A DNA stretch of 64,000 nt. Source: Perkinsus olseni (lineage: Eukaryota > Perkinsozoa > Perkinsida > Perkinsidae). Every line of letters begins with the position of its first letter. Position 1 is the stretch's first letter. A model generated the notes under the pieces. It made no database searches. It worked only from the letters and a program-made list of their open reading frames with translations, and was not told the origin of the DNA. This document shows positions 10,033 through 21,400 of this stretch, piece after piece. The DNA lies in assembly GCA_013115135.1 (NCBI GenBank), contig JABANP010000025.1, forward strand, positions 186,001 through 250,000, in the 5' to 3' direction. Both the position numbers and the translations under genes were made by a program.

Positions 10033-13000
10033 ATGAAGCTTTCCCTCCTCTTCGGTCATTCAATCCTCGCCGCGGTAGCCGCTCAGGGACCACTTAGAAG
10101 GACCTGCAGTCAGACCAGTTTCTGTCGACGCTACCGAGACTGGATTGGCCTGTCAGAGGAGTTCAGAAGCTCTTATTACGTATGGCAATTGCCCGATGAC
10201 TACGAGGATCACCTCGACTTCAGATTCCCGCAAGTCCTCTCTGCAGCAGTTCCACTGGCACATTCAACGCCACCGTCAAGCTCAGCGCCCTCGGTGAAGA
10301 AGGGCCCGACGTGTTCCTACTGCAGGTTAGTTCTGACTGCGGTAGCTGTCGAGTCCCCCAGTGAACCTCTGCCAGCTACGCTTCTACGAGGATGGAACTG
10401 TCCGCTTCACAATGGATGAGAACCATGCAATCGTTGGAGACATCAGGACTAGGTGGAGATGCCACGGACATCCTCACGTCCAACCCGTCGTCTAATCAGA
10501 TACGTCATCCCCTCTGGCGATATTATTCAAGACGAAAATATGCCGCTCGCTAAAGACCTTGAATACACCTACAGCCAAGAGGTGGGTATTTCAATCCACT
10601 TGTTCGTCTAACCGAATTTGAAGTGGATGGTTCACGGCTCAGGAAAAGTCGTCCACCTTCCGAGTAGACAAGTCAACTGTTGTGAAGTTGATGCACGCCG
10701 GCGTCGTAAGTCCTTTGGACGGCGTCATAGGCGAGTGCCCCCATCTGAGATACTGACAGTGGCTGTAGACGGCCAGGTCGTGCAGACAATCAACAGCAAG
10801 AAGCACTTGGTGATCGAGGGTACTCGATATGAGTACAACGATAAATGGTAAGTCTTTCGCTGTGGGGATTTCCAGTCCCTCCTGTTCAGTCCCTTCGACC
10901 TGCCTTCCTGCTATGACGCAAAGTACATCGACCCGGCTTGTTCCCCGGGGACGCATGAGGGAAGCTGGGCGGAGGAGTACGAGGGGAAGACCGACTTCAA
11001 AGCCCATGGTAGGCAGCCAGCGTTGGCATGGTGCTCTAGCATCCTGGGTCAAGTACTTCAGCGGACTCCATTGCTCCGACCCTCGAGGCTCGCTCGGCCC
11101 GACCACGGAGGTGGTTTATTCGTCTGAACTGGCTTATCGTCGTGGCGATCACCGCGCTGAACCGCTGTTCTACTATAAGGTCCGTCGCTGGTGGGCATTG
11201 ACATCACGTTTTCTGAGACTGAGGCTGCCTACGGTCTGCAAGAGCGTGGGACCACCTCATCAAAGCTGAAGATTGGCGGTACAAGCGATCTCAGCTTGTA
11301 CAGGTCGGCGGAGTTCTCATCCACCCGAGGCCTACTCGCGTGTTCGGATCAGATTCTTCAATCTGGATTATGCTGGGTATCCCGTCGACGGGGACAGAGC
11401 CCAAGGAGCGATATATGGAGCTATACCAACACTTACCGCTGTGCAGGTGTGCCGAACGAAACCGTCATCTCTGGGACAGGGGCCTCTGTATGCCGACGTC
11501 GGTCCGCCTCTTTTCTTAGAAGGGAACTGGTCCCACACCAACGACCTCCTCTTTGCTGTGGGTCAACCCGTCTGACACATTGGTGGCTCTAACTGGAGGT
11601 ACCTACTCGCGGAAGGCGAGTCAAGTTCTGTTGAGATGATCTTCGAACGTCTGCAGGTTGCGGAGGAGATCTGACGAGCACTTTCGTTTCCGAGTCCGGT
11701 GTAATCGATATGTTCCTCTATCCTGGCATGAAGCCTCAAGAAGTATTTCTACCTCTTCGAGCGTCGCCCCGAAAGTCAGCGTGATCCTTCGTTCAGTTCT
11801 CAACTGCCTACCATCGGACGACGGGGTTGCCGGCCCTCCCTCCACTCTTCGGTTTGGGGTTCCATCGCAGTCGTTACGCTGTCGAGGTGAGCTCGTGTAT
11901 TTGGGCGGCTTCTGACAGTCCTCGTGGCAGAGCCAACAAGATATTTACAATTTGGCTTATAAGTACACAGACAAAGGTTTCCCGGTAGACGTCTTCTGGC
12001 TTGACATCGAGCACACGAATGGAAAGATGTACCGTCGGCTCCTCCGAACTCGACGACGGGGAAGATTCCTTTCAGGTACTTCACCTGGAATGAAACGCTC
12101 TTCCCAGACCCAAAGAAGATGTCGGATGATATCCGAGACCAAGGGAAGGAGATGGTCACCATCGTAGACCCCCACATCAAGGTCTCTGAGAGGTGAATAC
12201 GCGTGCTGCGTCATTCCCCGCCTATACCTTCTCATAGCAGTTACCATGTCTACACTTCTGGTGTTAAGAAGGATGTATTCGTGAAACAGGTGAATTACAG
12301 GCGACGTAAGACAGCTCTCTCTACTTAAGAGTTTGAAGTCGCCTCAATTCAGACCCTCCCACGACGAAGATCTTCGAAGCGGATTGCTGGCCGGGACTTA
12401 GCGCATGGCCAGACTTCATCAACCCTCGCGTTAGGGATTGGTGGGGATTGTGAGTGAAGCATGTCCGCCCATTCTGCCTGATATCCCCTTTCTTGTTGGA
12501 GGTTCTTCAAACCGGACGGCCTCAACGACAACTTCTATACTTGGAACGATATGAATGAGCCCAGTGTCTTCGATGTCCCCGAGGTGAATTGATATGCACG
12601 GAGGCCATCGGTCCGAGTGTGTTGACGACGGACGGCCTCTCTTCAGAAAACGATGTACCGCAACCTAGTCCATATCGGCGGCACTGAGCACCGGGATGTC
12701 CATAACCTGTACGTTATCCTTCCTTCCTTCCTTACGGCTCGGCCGATGCTCAGCATCGGTCTGAATCATGACGTGTCACAAGTATAGGTACGGTCACTAC
12801 TTCCGATTGGCATCCTTCGAAGGTCAACGCCTACACCGCTTCCCAGGCAAACGCCCATTCGTGCTCACACGCAGCTTCTTCATCGGAAGTCACAGGTGTG
12901 ACTGCCACTTCAGTGAAGTGACTTCACGTGTTGTCCATTTCTGGACTGTCCCACCTCAGGTTCGGTCCGATGTGGACGGGAGATTCGGTGTCTCAATGGA

Positions 13001-14657
13001 ACAACCTTCAGGCTGTCATTCCCATGATAACCGCCCTGGCAGCTACAGGAGGGTACACGATGCGTCTTCGTCAGTGCGTGGACCTTACCATGTCTAGGTT
13101 CTCATTCACTGGCTCGGACATCGGCGGGTTCATAGGGAACCCAGATGCAGAACTCTACACTCGATGGTTCCAGCTGAGCGCGGCTACCAACGCCTTCTTC
13201 AGGTCAGCAGCTCATCCATAGGCTATCTCACTTTCCTGTCCTCTCAGGTTACATTCCGACATTCATTCACCTCAGAGGGACCCGTGGTTCTACGATGGAA
13301 CTACACTCAACCGCGTCAAGAATGCTACGCTGGACAGGTGAGATGGAACGTCTAGGATGACTTTCCTACCTGTGAAAACTATGCGGCCATTTCATCCGAT
13401 GAACTCGGCTTGAAAGCATCGCTCTGGCACGTACCCGCCCCTAAGGTAGTTCCCTGAATGATTCGGAATTCTTAACTTGGAATCGGCTTCGTTTGGACTC
13501 GCCTGATGTCGCCCACTTCAGGTACCGGCTTTTGCCCTACTGGTACCACGCCTTCGCCCGATACGTCTACTATGGCGAGCCCGTCGTCCGCCCACTCTGG
13601 CACGCTTACATCGATGATCCGAACACGTACAAGTGCAACTCTTCGGGTTGCGATTCCATCATCGACCAGCAAGTAACCGGCCGCGGCTTGAGGGCCTCTT
13701 TTCGTGATTACCTCCTCTAGGTGCTAGTCGGCACTGACATTATGGTTCGCGGGGTGGTAGAGGAAGGTGCAAAGTCGGTCAAGGTTTACTTCCCTCGGGG
13801 AACCCAGTGGTACAGCACTACTGGAGAGGTGCGGCTTTCGTCAACTCTTCTCGTCTTGCCACGTCGTGTCCTCAGCTGATGTCAAGTGGTTGGCAAGATG
13901 TCAAGGTCACCATGGATGACATTCCGCGCTATTTCCGTGCTGGCAGCATCATCCCGTGAGTTCTTCACCTTGAACGCGTCAGTCCTACTGCGACGTACCC
14001 CTCAGGAGGAAAGATACTTACCGTAGCTCGAGTAAGCTGATGTACAAAGATACCTACACTCTCTACGTCTACATTGACCCGGAGAGCTTTTCTGCAGAAG
14101 GCTACGCGTGAGCTGTTCACTCGAAGTGAGGGCACGGCAAGGTTGGCGGGTTGGCAACTCAGGTACTTGGATGACACCATCAGCTACAACAGTATCCACG
14201 AAGACAAGCACAACTTCTGGAAATTGACGTACGTGGTCGCTGCCGATGTGGTATAGCGGTGGAGCACCTCGAGAATTCTTGTCCACCTCTCGACTCTGAA
14301 ATTACACTGCAGAGTCGCACTCGAGGTTCTCGGGTCGAATCGTACAACTGTTCTCTGTCGTTGTCCCAGTTTCAACGGCGGCCAGCTGAAGATATCGCCT
14401 GGTGAAGGGAGTGGTCCCTATGGGCTCTGCATTCAGCAAGTCAACTTCATAGGGATCAAGCCGCCTCACCGTTCCCGTAAGCCAGGCCACCGTACGGATC
14501 GAGGATTCAAGATAACTTTCTTTCAACAGGTTCCCTTGGTGGCGGTAGAGCTTTGAGGAGGCTCAGGCGTGAAGGTGCAGAGATCGTCGCAGAGATGCTT
14601 CCAGGGTCCGCCTGTGTACCCCCTTTCGCGACTCAAGTCTTCGACGTGTTTCCATGA
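10033..14657 (+). CDS. Glucosidase II alpha-like GH31 alpha-glucosidase, copy B (apparently intact)
   Basis: Multi-exon gene, about 20 exons. Signal peptide MKLSLLFGHSILAAVAAQ, then RRTCSQTSFCRRYRDW. Intron 1 begins GTATGG at about 10180. Recognisable exons in order: SLVGIDITFSETEAAYGLQE (about 11184), FFNLDYAGYPVDGDRAQGA (about 11352), SSLLWVNPSDTLVAL (about 11548), FVSESGVIDMFLYPG (about 11684), LPPLFGLGFHRSRY (about 11838), DVFWLDIEHTNGK (11988-12026), YFTWNETLFPDPKKM with IVDPHIK (about 12077-12181), ADCWPGLSAWPDFINPRVRD (about 12380), [14 protein letters not shown] (nucleophile Asp codon 12548-12550), EHRDVHN, KRPFVLTRSFF (about 12850), GPMWTGDSVSQW (acid/base Asp codon 12982-12984), FTGSDIGGFIGNPDAELYTR (about 13105), YRLLPYWYHAFARY, GTDIMVRGVVEEGAKSV and DIPRYFRAGSIIP (about 13919). 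It stops at 14657 after FATQVFDVFP. All hallmark GH31 residues are present, and every junction I checked keeps frame with GT-AG splicing. Confidence 0.85.
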
Positions 14658-15015
14658 GGAGGTGCCCATGGGTCCGCTCTAGAGTTTTCAATAAGAACAG
14701 ATTTCGTTTTATTAATTCTCATTTCATGTGTTTCAATTTAATGTGTGAAGAGTTATCTCATAGAGAGTAGCAACCCTCTCCTAGTTTCATATCTCACACG
14801 AACCGCTTAGCCGAATTCAACGCGAGTTGCGTTCTCAGTGTCTTGTCGATGTTGCAAGCGGGTCCGAGGATATTTTTGAGGAAATGCTCGAGAAAATGCC
14901 CATCGAGCGGGTCCTCCTCAATTTAGAGTTGCCTTAACCAGTGAACCGTCACGCTATGAGTAGGGGCAATGGAGAGTCAGTCCGCAGGCTGCACCGTGAG
15001 AGATGAAGAAGACAG
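14658..15015. other. 3' flank of copy B
   Basis: AT-rich sequence directly after the stop, closely matching the 3' flank of copy D (29735-29950). It probably contains the polyadenylation region. No gene seen. Confidence 0.5.
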
Positions 15016-16079
15016 TGGAGTTTCACCCCCGTTATGTAAAACGCTAGTGTTTAACGCATAACGCATGACACAACGCGTTATGTCCTGAAATACCGCATAT
15101 AACGCGTGGAACGCGAAATGTGTTATACACACTCGGATGTAAAACGCGTGATCATAACGCCCCTGGTGTTATGCCCAAGACTTTCAAATTTTTCCCAGCA
15201 AAAACTCGCCATTGCGACGACAGACACTCTCCCTGACCATCAACTCAGCAACTTGGGTGTTCAAATACTTTATCTACACATACGATGATTACTACAGACC
15301 CAAGCCTATACCGCTTTGCTGGCCATAAAGGAAGTCAAGGTTTACAAGAATACGACAGGCATAGACCGCCCTTGGCGGCCGACCGCCTTGTCTACGAATA
15401 TGAGACCGACAGGGATAACGTTATAACGCGTTAAAATAGCACCGTTTTTACACGTGTAGTGAAAAACGCGTTTTTCTGTCGCCGTCACGCGTACTACGTG
15501 TTATAACGCGTTTTCACTCAAGTGTTAAACGCGTTATTGCGTTCTACACCAGCGTTATCGCGCGGGGGTGTCCTTTTGACCACCATAGGCGAGATAGGTC
15601 GTTGGAAAGGCGCGGACAGCCTGAACAACGCCTACCTGCGGGACGCCAGTGACTTCGGCCCGCACTCGGCGGATCTGATGGCGCAGATCTGGTCTCGGGC
15701 ATTACACCAGTGACTGGGCGGCTTCTGCCTCGAGCTTCTGAGGCCGACAGAGCTTGCATGCCAACATGTAGCGTTCACCTTATAGTAACGAGCGAATAGG
15801 TCTCGCGTTCCAAGTGGCAACGCGGCGCGGGCTCCTCGTGCGGGAGGAGTTTGGGGGATCAGCTCGCCGCAGGTCAATCTGTACGGGCGCAGTCGTTGCG
15901 CGCTAGCGCCGGGCCGGCCTAGTCCGACGACCACGCTCGCACCCGTCTTCTCCCAAGCCCCTGTGTTACGGTTTCAACCAGCGTTATCGCGCGAAGTGAT
16001 ATGACTACACAACACATCGCGTTTTTCGCGTAAACACTTCGCGTAAAACTGTTTTACGTGTTAAACAGGTGGAACTCCA
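15016..16079. mobile_element. AACGCG-rich non-autonomous element with imperfect terminal inverted repeats
   Basis: This 1.06-kb block is absent from the otherwise homologous flank of copy D: GAAGACAGT at 15008-15016 resumes at about 16085, while in D GAAGACAGT runs straight into TTCGAAGGCTTGG. The left end reads TGGAGTTTCACC and the reverse complement of the right end reads TGGAGTTCCACC. Both are followed further in by GTAAAAC. The outer parts (15030-15180, 15420-15560, 15975-16060) are dense in AACGCG, CGCGTT and TTATAACGCG words. GTTATCGCGCG occurs at about 15553 and 15979. No transposase frame is visible; the central open frames are GC-rich and unrecognised. A non-autonomous DNA transposon is the best guess. 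No clear target-site duplication was found. Confidence 0.5.
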
Positions 16080-18490
16080 GTCTCCAGGGCTTGGGAGTTC
16101 CTTCCGCGCTTGGTAAGGGCACTGTTTTCTCATCGATGCACGCCCTAACTTACGGCCCCTAAACTCTGGTTTCAGTATACTTATGGCAGGAATGCGTTCT
16201 CTTAACCTTGGGAAGCCTCTGATTGGAGAAGCTGGGACGGTGAAGGCGCCCCTGATCGGGTTAGCGCAAAGTTCCAATGAGCGAAGTGCCAACCTGCGAC
16301 CAAAAGTCAACTGACAGGAAGTCACCTGGTCAACTTGACCAGGTCAAGAGCCAACTGACATTGAGTATCACCGGAGATTATCAATACCCTAGTGGCTGAT
16401 GCCTGGCCCATCATTTATGCGTGGATGCTGAGAAAGACGGGAGCTGACAAGGAATCTCACTGTCCGCCGTTATACAGCTGCTGTTCAGAGCCTGAGAGCT
16501 AAGTGTACCACAAAGTTACTTGTAGGTTGGTCAGTTAAGTCGGCGAGCCGCCAGCTCTTGGTCGGAGGAGCCAGGATCAACCCAAGTATTCTCTTTGCAT
16601 TCATCGACGGGAATTTCAGGACAGGAAACTCAGATGGAGTAGGGCTGACCAACTTGGGCATGAGAGGCCAGAGGAGTACGCCCGAGCCGAAAGCGACCAA
16701 GGTGGTGGTATTTAGCTCATGGGAGGCAGCTGGAGACTCACCGCGACATCGAACCCGGTTGGCATAATACTAAAGTTGATGATTATCAAAGCTGGAATGC
16801 AGGGCTTCCGGGTTCCAGACTTGCAAGTGGTGGCCCGAGGCTAGCGCGATGCCTGCGCTCGTAGTCATCGAGTCGTAAAGGCGTGCTTCTCTCGAGCGGC
16901 TCGCTAAAAGCGTATGAACACGAGTACGCCACACACTGAATCAAGCGAAGATCTGACGTACGGGCGAAAATTTCGTGAGGTCACTGAGAAGCAGCAGTTG
17001 GCATAAGTCAACCGACCAGCCGTTGCCATCTCAACCGCAGTTGAGATAGACCGCAGCTAGAGACGGCACCAATCGGTTGAAAGAGTAGATCAATACAGGC
17101 TGAAACCAAGGATTACGAGTGAAGCCAAGCAGTTAGGAATGGGCTGGTCGGCAGTAGCCATTTACTCCCTGAGCGGAGCACTGGTCACGAGCTCTCACCC
17201 AGGGACGGTCACGAGGCGAGAGATTTACTTCAAACTCATGAGCCTGCGAGGACGCGGCGCTCGGATATCGCTACCTCTGGATCATAACCACAATCCACTC
17301 GCAGACTGGCCGAGCTTGAGGGTGGCGAGTCCCACCCGTGGACATGCCCCACGGGCCGTGCGTTTCGCGTCTCCACGGGACCATACCTCAGGACTGCCAT
17401 AGGGCATCTCTGAAATTGTCAGCTACTGACAGCAGCCTACAGCAACCTACCCGAGGCAATCAACGGGAACGACCAGCTTGAAGGGTAAGGGCGTGGAGGG
17501 ATTAGTGGTTGCTCCACCCTCAAGTAACCCGGGCATCTTCGTATTATCCGGGAATAATTGGCGGTACCTGTCAATTGCTTACGCTACTTAGACCCCGCAT
17601 CCTTCTAAAGTCTCTCTTATCCCACCTCCTCAAAATCAACTGGCATCAGTCTAAACTTGAGACGGATGTCAGTTGACTCTGTCAGTTGACTTCACTAGAC
17701 TAAAGCGCGGAAGCTTCCGATTTGTGTGTGTACGCGTGCTACGAGGTGTGGCGTCACGGGCATTTCTGTGCGCCGCTTAATCGCGGTTCTTCGGGTCAGG
17801 ACCGCCTCGCATTTTCTCAAAAGGCCCCAGCGAGGGTCTGTTACTTGCCCTCAACGGCTTACTCGAGCTATTCGAGCATTATAGCGGGCCAGCATCGTTT
17901 CGGATGGATACGCTCGCCTGTCTGTGGGGTTCCTTGACGGAACTTCCTTCGCTGGTGTCGCAGCGGCGCGCCGCTGTCTCCCAGTCTGGAAGCCTGCCAG
18001 TCGGTTGTGATTCGACGGGGTCACAGTCAGCACGCGTTGACCGCACTGGGCTGCGGAGAAACCAAATTGTTGCACGAGTCGTTTTTCGGCCATTCGGAAA
18101 TTTGATGGAACCGGCGCAGATATAGTGTCGCTAGTCACACCAATGGTTCCCAAGTGAGTTTGTCCGCATGCGTCGGATGCTCCTGATTCTTGTCTTCTCC
18201 TCCGAGCAGGGGAATCCTGAGGGAACAGAACTCTGTCTCTGATCTGGATTCCGAGTACTCCAAAAATGTTGGTATGCAGTCTTCAAGTTGCGGAAGGAAG
18301 ATTCATGCGGGCGGCGGAATGCGGTTATCACGGCGGGGCTTACCTTGAAAGCGTCTTACGCGTATCGAGCATCGCACTGCATCGCACGATGCACTAGCGC
18401 TCTACAATGTAGAGTCTACATAACGTGGTGCAATTCCAGAACTGGGGCATGCGTGATACTAAGTCGATTCGGCTAGCTTGCTTCAGTGCT
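16080..18490. repeat. Intergenic spacer, first 1.5 kb duplicated behind copy D
   Basis: About 16080-17550 aligns by eye with about 30030-31530. Examples: ACAGCTGCTGTTCAGAGCCT at about 16472 and 30487, and CAACTTGGGCATGAGAGG at about 16650 and 30650. The two blocks sit at the same place relative to copies B and D. They have no coding signature: stop codons fall in all frames and there is no motif. The remainder up to copy C shows nothing recognisable, apart from an acceptor-like CTTGCTTCAG just before ATG 18491. Confidence 0.55.
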
Positions 18491-21400
18491 ATGAAGCGCT
18501 TTCTCATCTTCGCTTATTCGATCCTCGCCGCGGTGGTCGCTCAAGAACCACCCAGAAGGGTTTGCAATCAAACTAGCTTCTGTCAACGCTATCGAAAATG
18601 GATTGGTCTATCACAGGAGACTAGAAGTTCTTATTATGTATGGCAACTGTCCGGTAACTACAAGGATTACCTCGACTTCAGGTCCCCGCAAGTCCTCTCC
18701 GTAACAGTTCTACTGGCACATTCAACGCCACCGTCAGGCTCAGCGCCCTCGGTGAAGGAGGGCCCGACGTGTTCCTACTGCAGGTCAGTTCTGACTGCGG
18801 TAGCTGTCGAGTCCCTCAGTGATCCTCTGCCAGCTACGCTTCTACGAGGATGGAACTGTCCGCTTCACAATGGATGAGAACCATGCTATCGTTGGAGACA
18901 TCAGGACTAGGTGGAGATGCCACGGACATCCATACGTCCAACCCGTCGTCTAATCAGATACGTCATCCCCTCTGGCGATGTTATTCAAGACGATCATATG
19001 CCGCTCGCTAAAGACCTTCAATACACCTACAGCCAAAGAGGTGGGTATGCCATTCAACTCGATAATATAACCGAGTCCGTTGCGGCCCGCAACTTGCGGA
19101 TGGTTTACGGCTCAGGAGAAGGCGTCTACCTTCCGAGTTGGCAAGTCGCTCGTTGTGACCCTGATGCACGACGACGTGGTGAGCCTCCAAGAGGGACCCC
19201 TCTAGCTTATCTCGTGGGCGAGTGTCCCCATCTGAGATACTGACAGTGGCTGTAGACGGCCAGGTCGTGCAGACTATCAATAGCAAGAACCACTTGGTGA
19301 TCGAGGGTACTCGATTCTACTACAACGATAAATGGTAAGACCAGCTTCGAGAGAGCTCCCCTAGATCGCCCATTCTTGCTCAGTCCCTTCAACAAGCCGC
19401 CCAGCTATGACGCCAAGTACATCGACCCGGCTTGTTCCCCGGGGACGCATGAGGGAAGCTGGGCGGAGGAGTACGAGGGGAAGACGGACTTCAAGCCTCA
19501 TGGTAGGCAGCTGACGGTCACATTGCGCTCTAGCCTCCCTAGTAGGCCGAACAGGAAGGTGGCTAATTGCCACTGGCAATGCCTAGCGACTCATCGATGT
19601 GACATTATCACGCTCCTTTTTTGAACTGTCAGGTCCGTCGCTGGTGGGCATTGACATCACGTTTTCTGAGACTGAGGCTGCCTACGGTCTGCAAGAGCGT
19701 GGGACCACCTCATCAAAGCTGAAGATTGGCGGTACAAGCGATCTCAGCTTGTACAGGTCGGCGGAGTTCTCATCCACCCGAGGCCTACTCGCGTGTTCGG
19801 ATCAGATTCTTCAATCTGGATTATGCTGGGTATCCCGTCGACGGGGACAGAGCCCAAGGAGCGATATATGGAGCTATACCAACACTTACCGCTGTGCAGG
19901 TGTGCCGAACGAAACCGTCATCTCTAGGCCCGAGGCATCTGGATGCCGACGTCGGTCCGCCTCTTTTCTTAGAAGGGAACTGGTCCCACACCAACGACCT
20001 CCTCTTTGCTGTGGGTCAACCCGTCTGACACATTAGTGGCTCTAACTAAAGGTCCCTACTCGCGAAAGGCTGCGAGAGAGTCTACTCCCACAAAGATCGG
20101 AGGAATGTCTTCAGGTTGTGGCGAAGATCTGATAACCACTTTCGTGTCCGAGTCCGGTGTGATCGATCTGCTCCTCTTCCCTGGCATGAAGCCTCAAGAA
20201 GTATTTCTACCTCTTCAAGCGTCGCCTAAGTCAGCGTGATCCTTCGTTCAGTTCTCAACTGCCTACCATCGGACGACGGGGTTGCCGGCCCTCCCTCCAC
20301 TCTTCGGTTTGGGGTTCCATCGCAGTCGTTACGCTGTCGAGGTGAGCTCGTGTATTTGGGCGGCCCACAAATCTCGAATATCAGACGGTACGTAACATAC
20401 TTCTGATCACTCACCCCCTCTCTCTCAGAGTCAGCAATATACTGAATACCTGGCTTCCAAGTATACTGAGATCGGTTTTCCAGTTGACGTTTTTTGGCTG
20501 GGAATTGAGCACACAAACGGGAAGATGTACCGTCGGCTTCTCAGCTCGCGGATTTGGGGTCTGGTTCCCGTTAGGTACTTCACGTGGAATGAAACGCTCT
20601 TCCCAGACCCAAAGAAGATGTCGGATGATATCCGAGACAAAGGAAAGGAGATGGTCACCATCGTAGACCCCCACATCAAGGTCTCTAAGAGGTGCATACG
20701 CGTGCTGCGTCGTTGTCCAAGTCAACCTGTCGATGCAGTTACTTCATCTACAGTTCCGGTGTTGAGGAGGATGTATTTGTGAAAGAGATTGATCGCACGC
20801 AACGTAAGACTATCCTGCAGCTCCTGCGTCGAACAACCCAATCTCTAGCGGGCGTGCCGACGCTCAAGATCTTCCAGGCAGATGCCTCCCCTGGGTTGAG
20901 TGCATGGCCGGACTTCACCAGCGCTCGAGTCAGGGAGTGGTGGGGGCCGTAAGTGACGCGTACTCGTCTCGCGCAGTAGCACATCATTTGCGTTTCGTAG
21001 GTTTTTCGAGCCGGACGGCCGTAACGACAACTTCTATGGTTGGAACGACTTGAATGAGCCCAGTGTCCGCAATGTGCCCGAGGTCGAGTGAAAGCGACCA
21101 GAGCATCAACAGCTGCACGGTTTCTCTTCAGAAAACGATGTATCGAGATCTGATTCACTCGGGCGAGATCGAGCACCGAGATCTCCATAACATGTACGCT
21201 ACGCCTTGTGGTTATCGCACATCCGAGCGAATCCCCCGATGCATAGCGTGCTAGAGAACTTCCTGAGCAAGCTCAAGGCCTTGCAATGCCTCAACTGAAA
21301 GTTCTCAGTACGTAGCAGACCCTGTGTACCACTAGGCTCTTCCCCTTCGAGAACATGAAGACAGGGGGTATTTGCCCCATTTTACCCGTGATAGGTTCGG

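Noticed and set aside
10180..10225. Apparent non-canonical first intron in copies B and F (no GT at the GGTAAC position of the other copies)
   Set aside because: Placing the donor earlier at GTATGG gives a canonical GT-AG intron in B, D, E and F and keeps the downstream ATVKLSAL frame.
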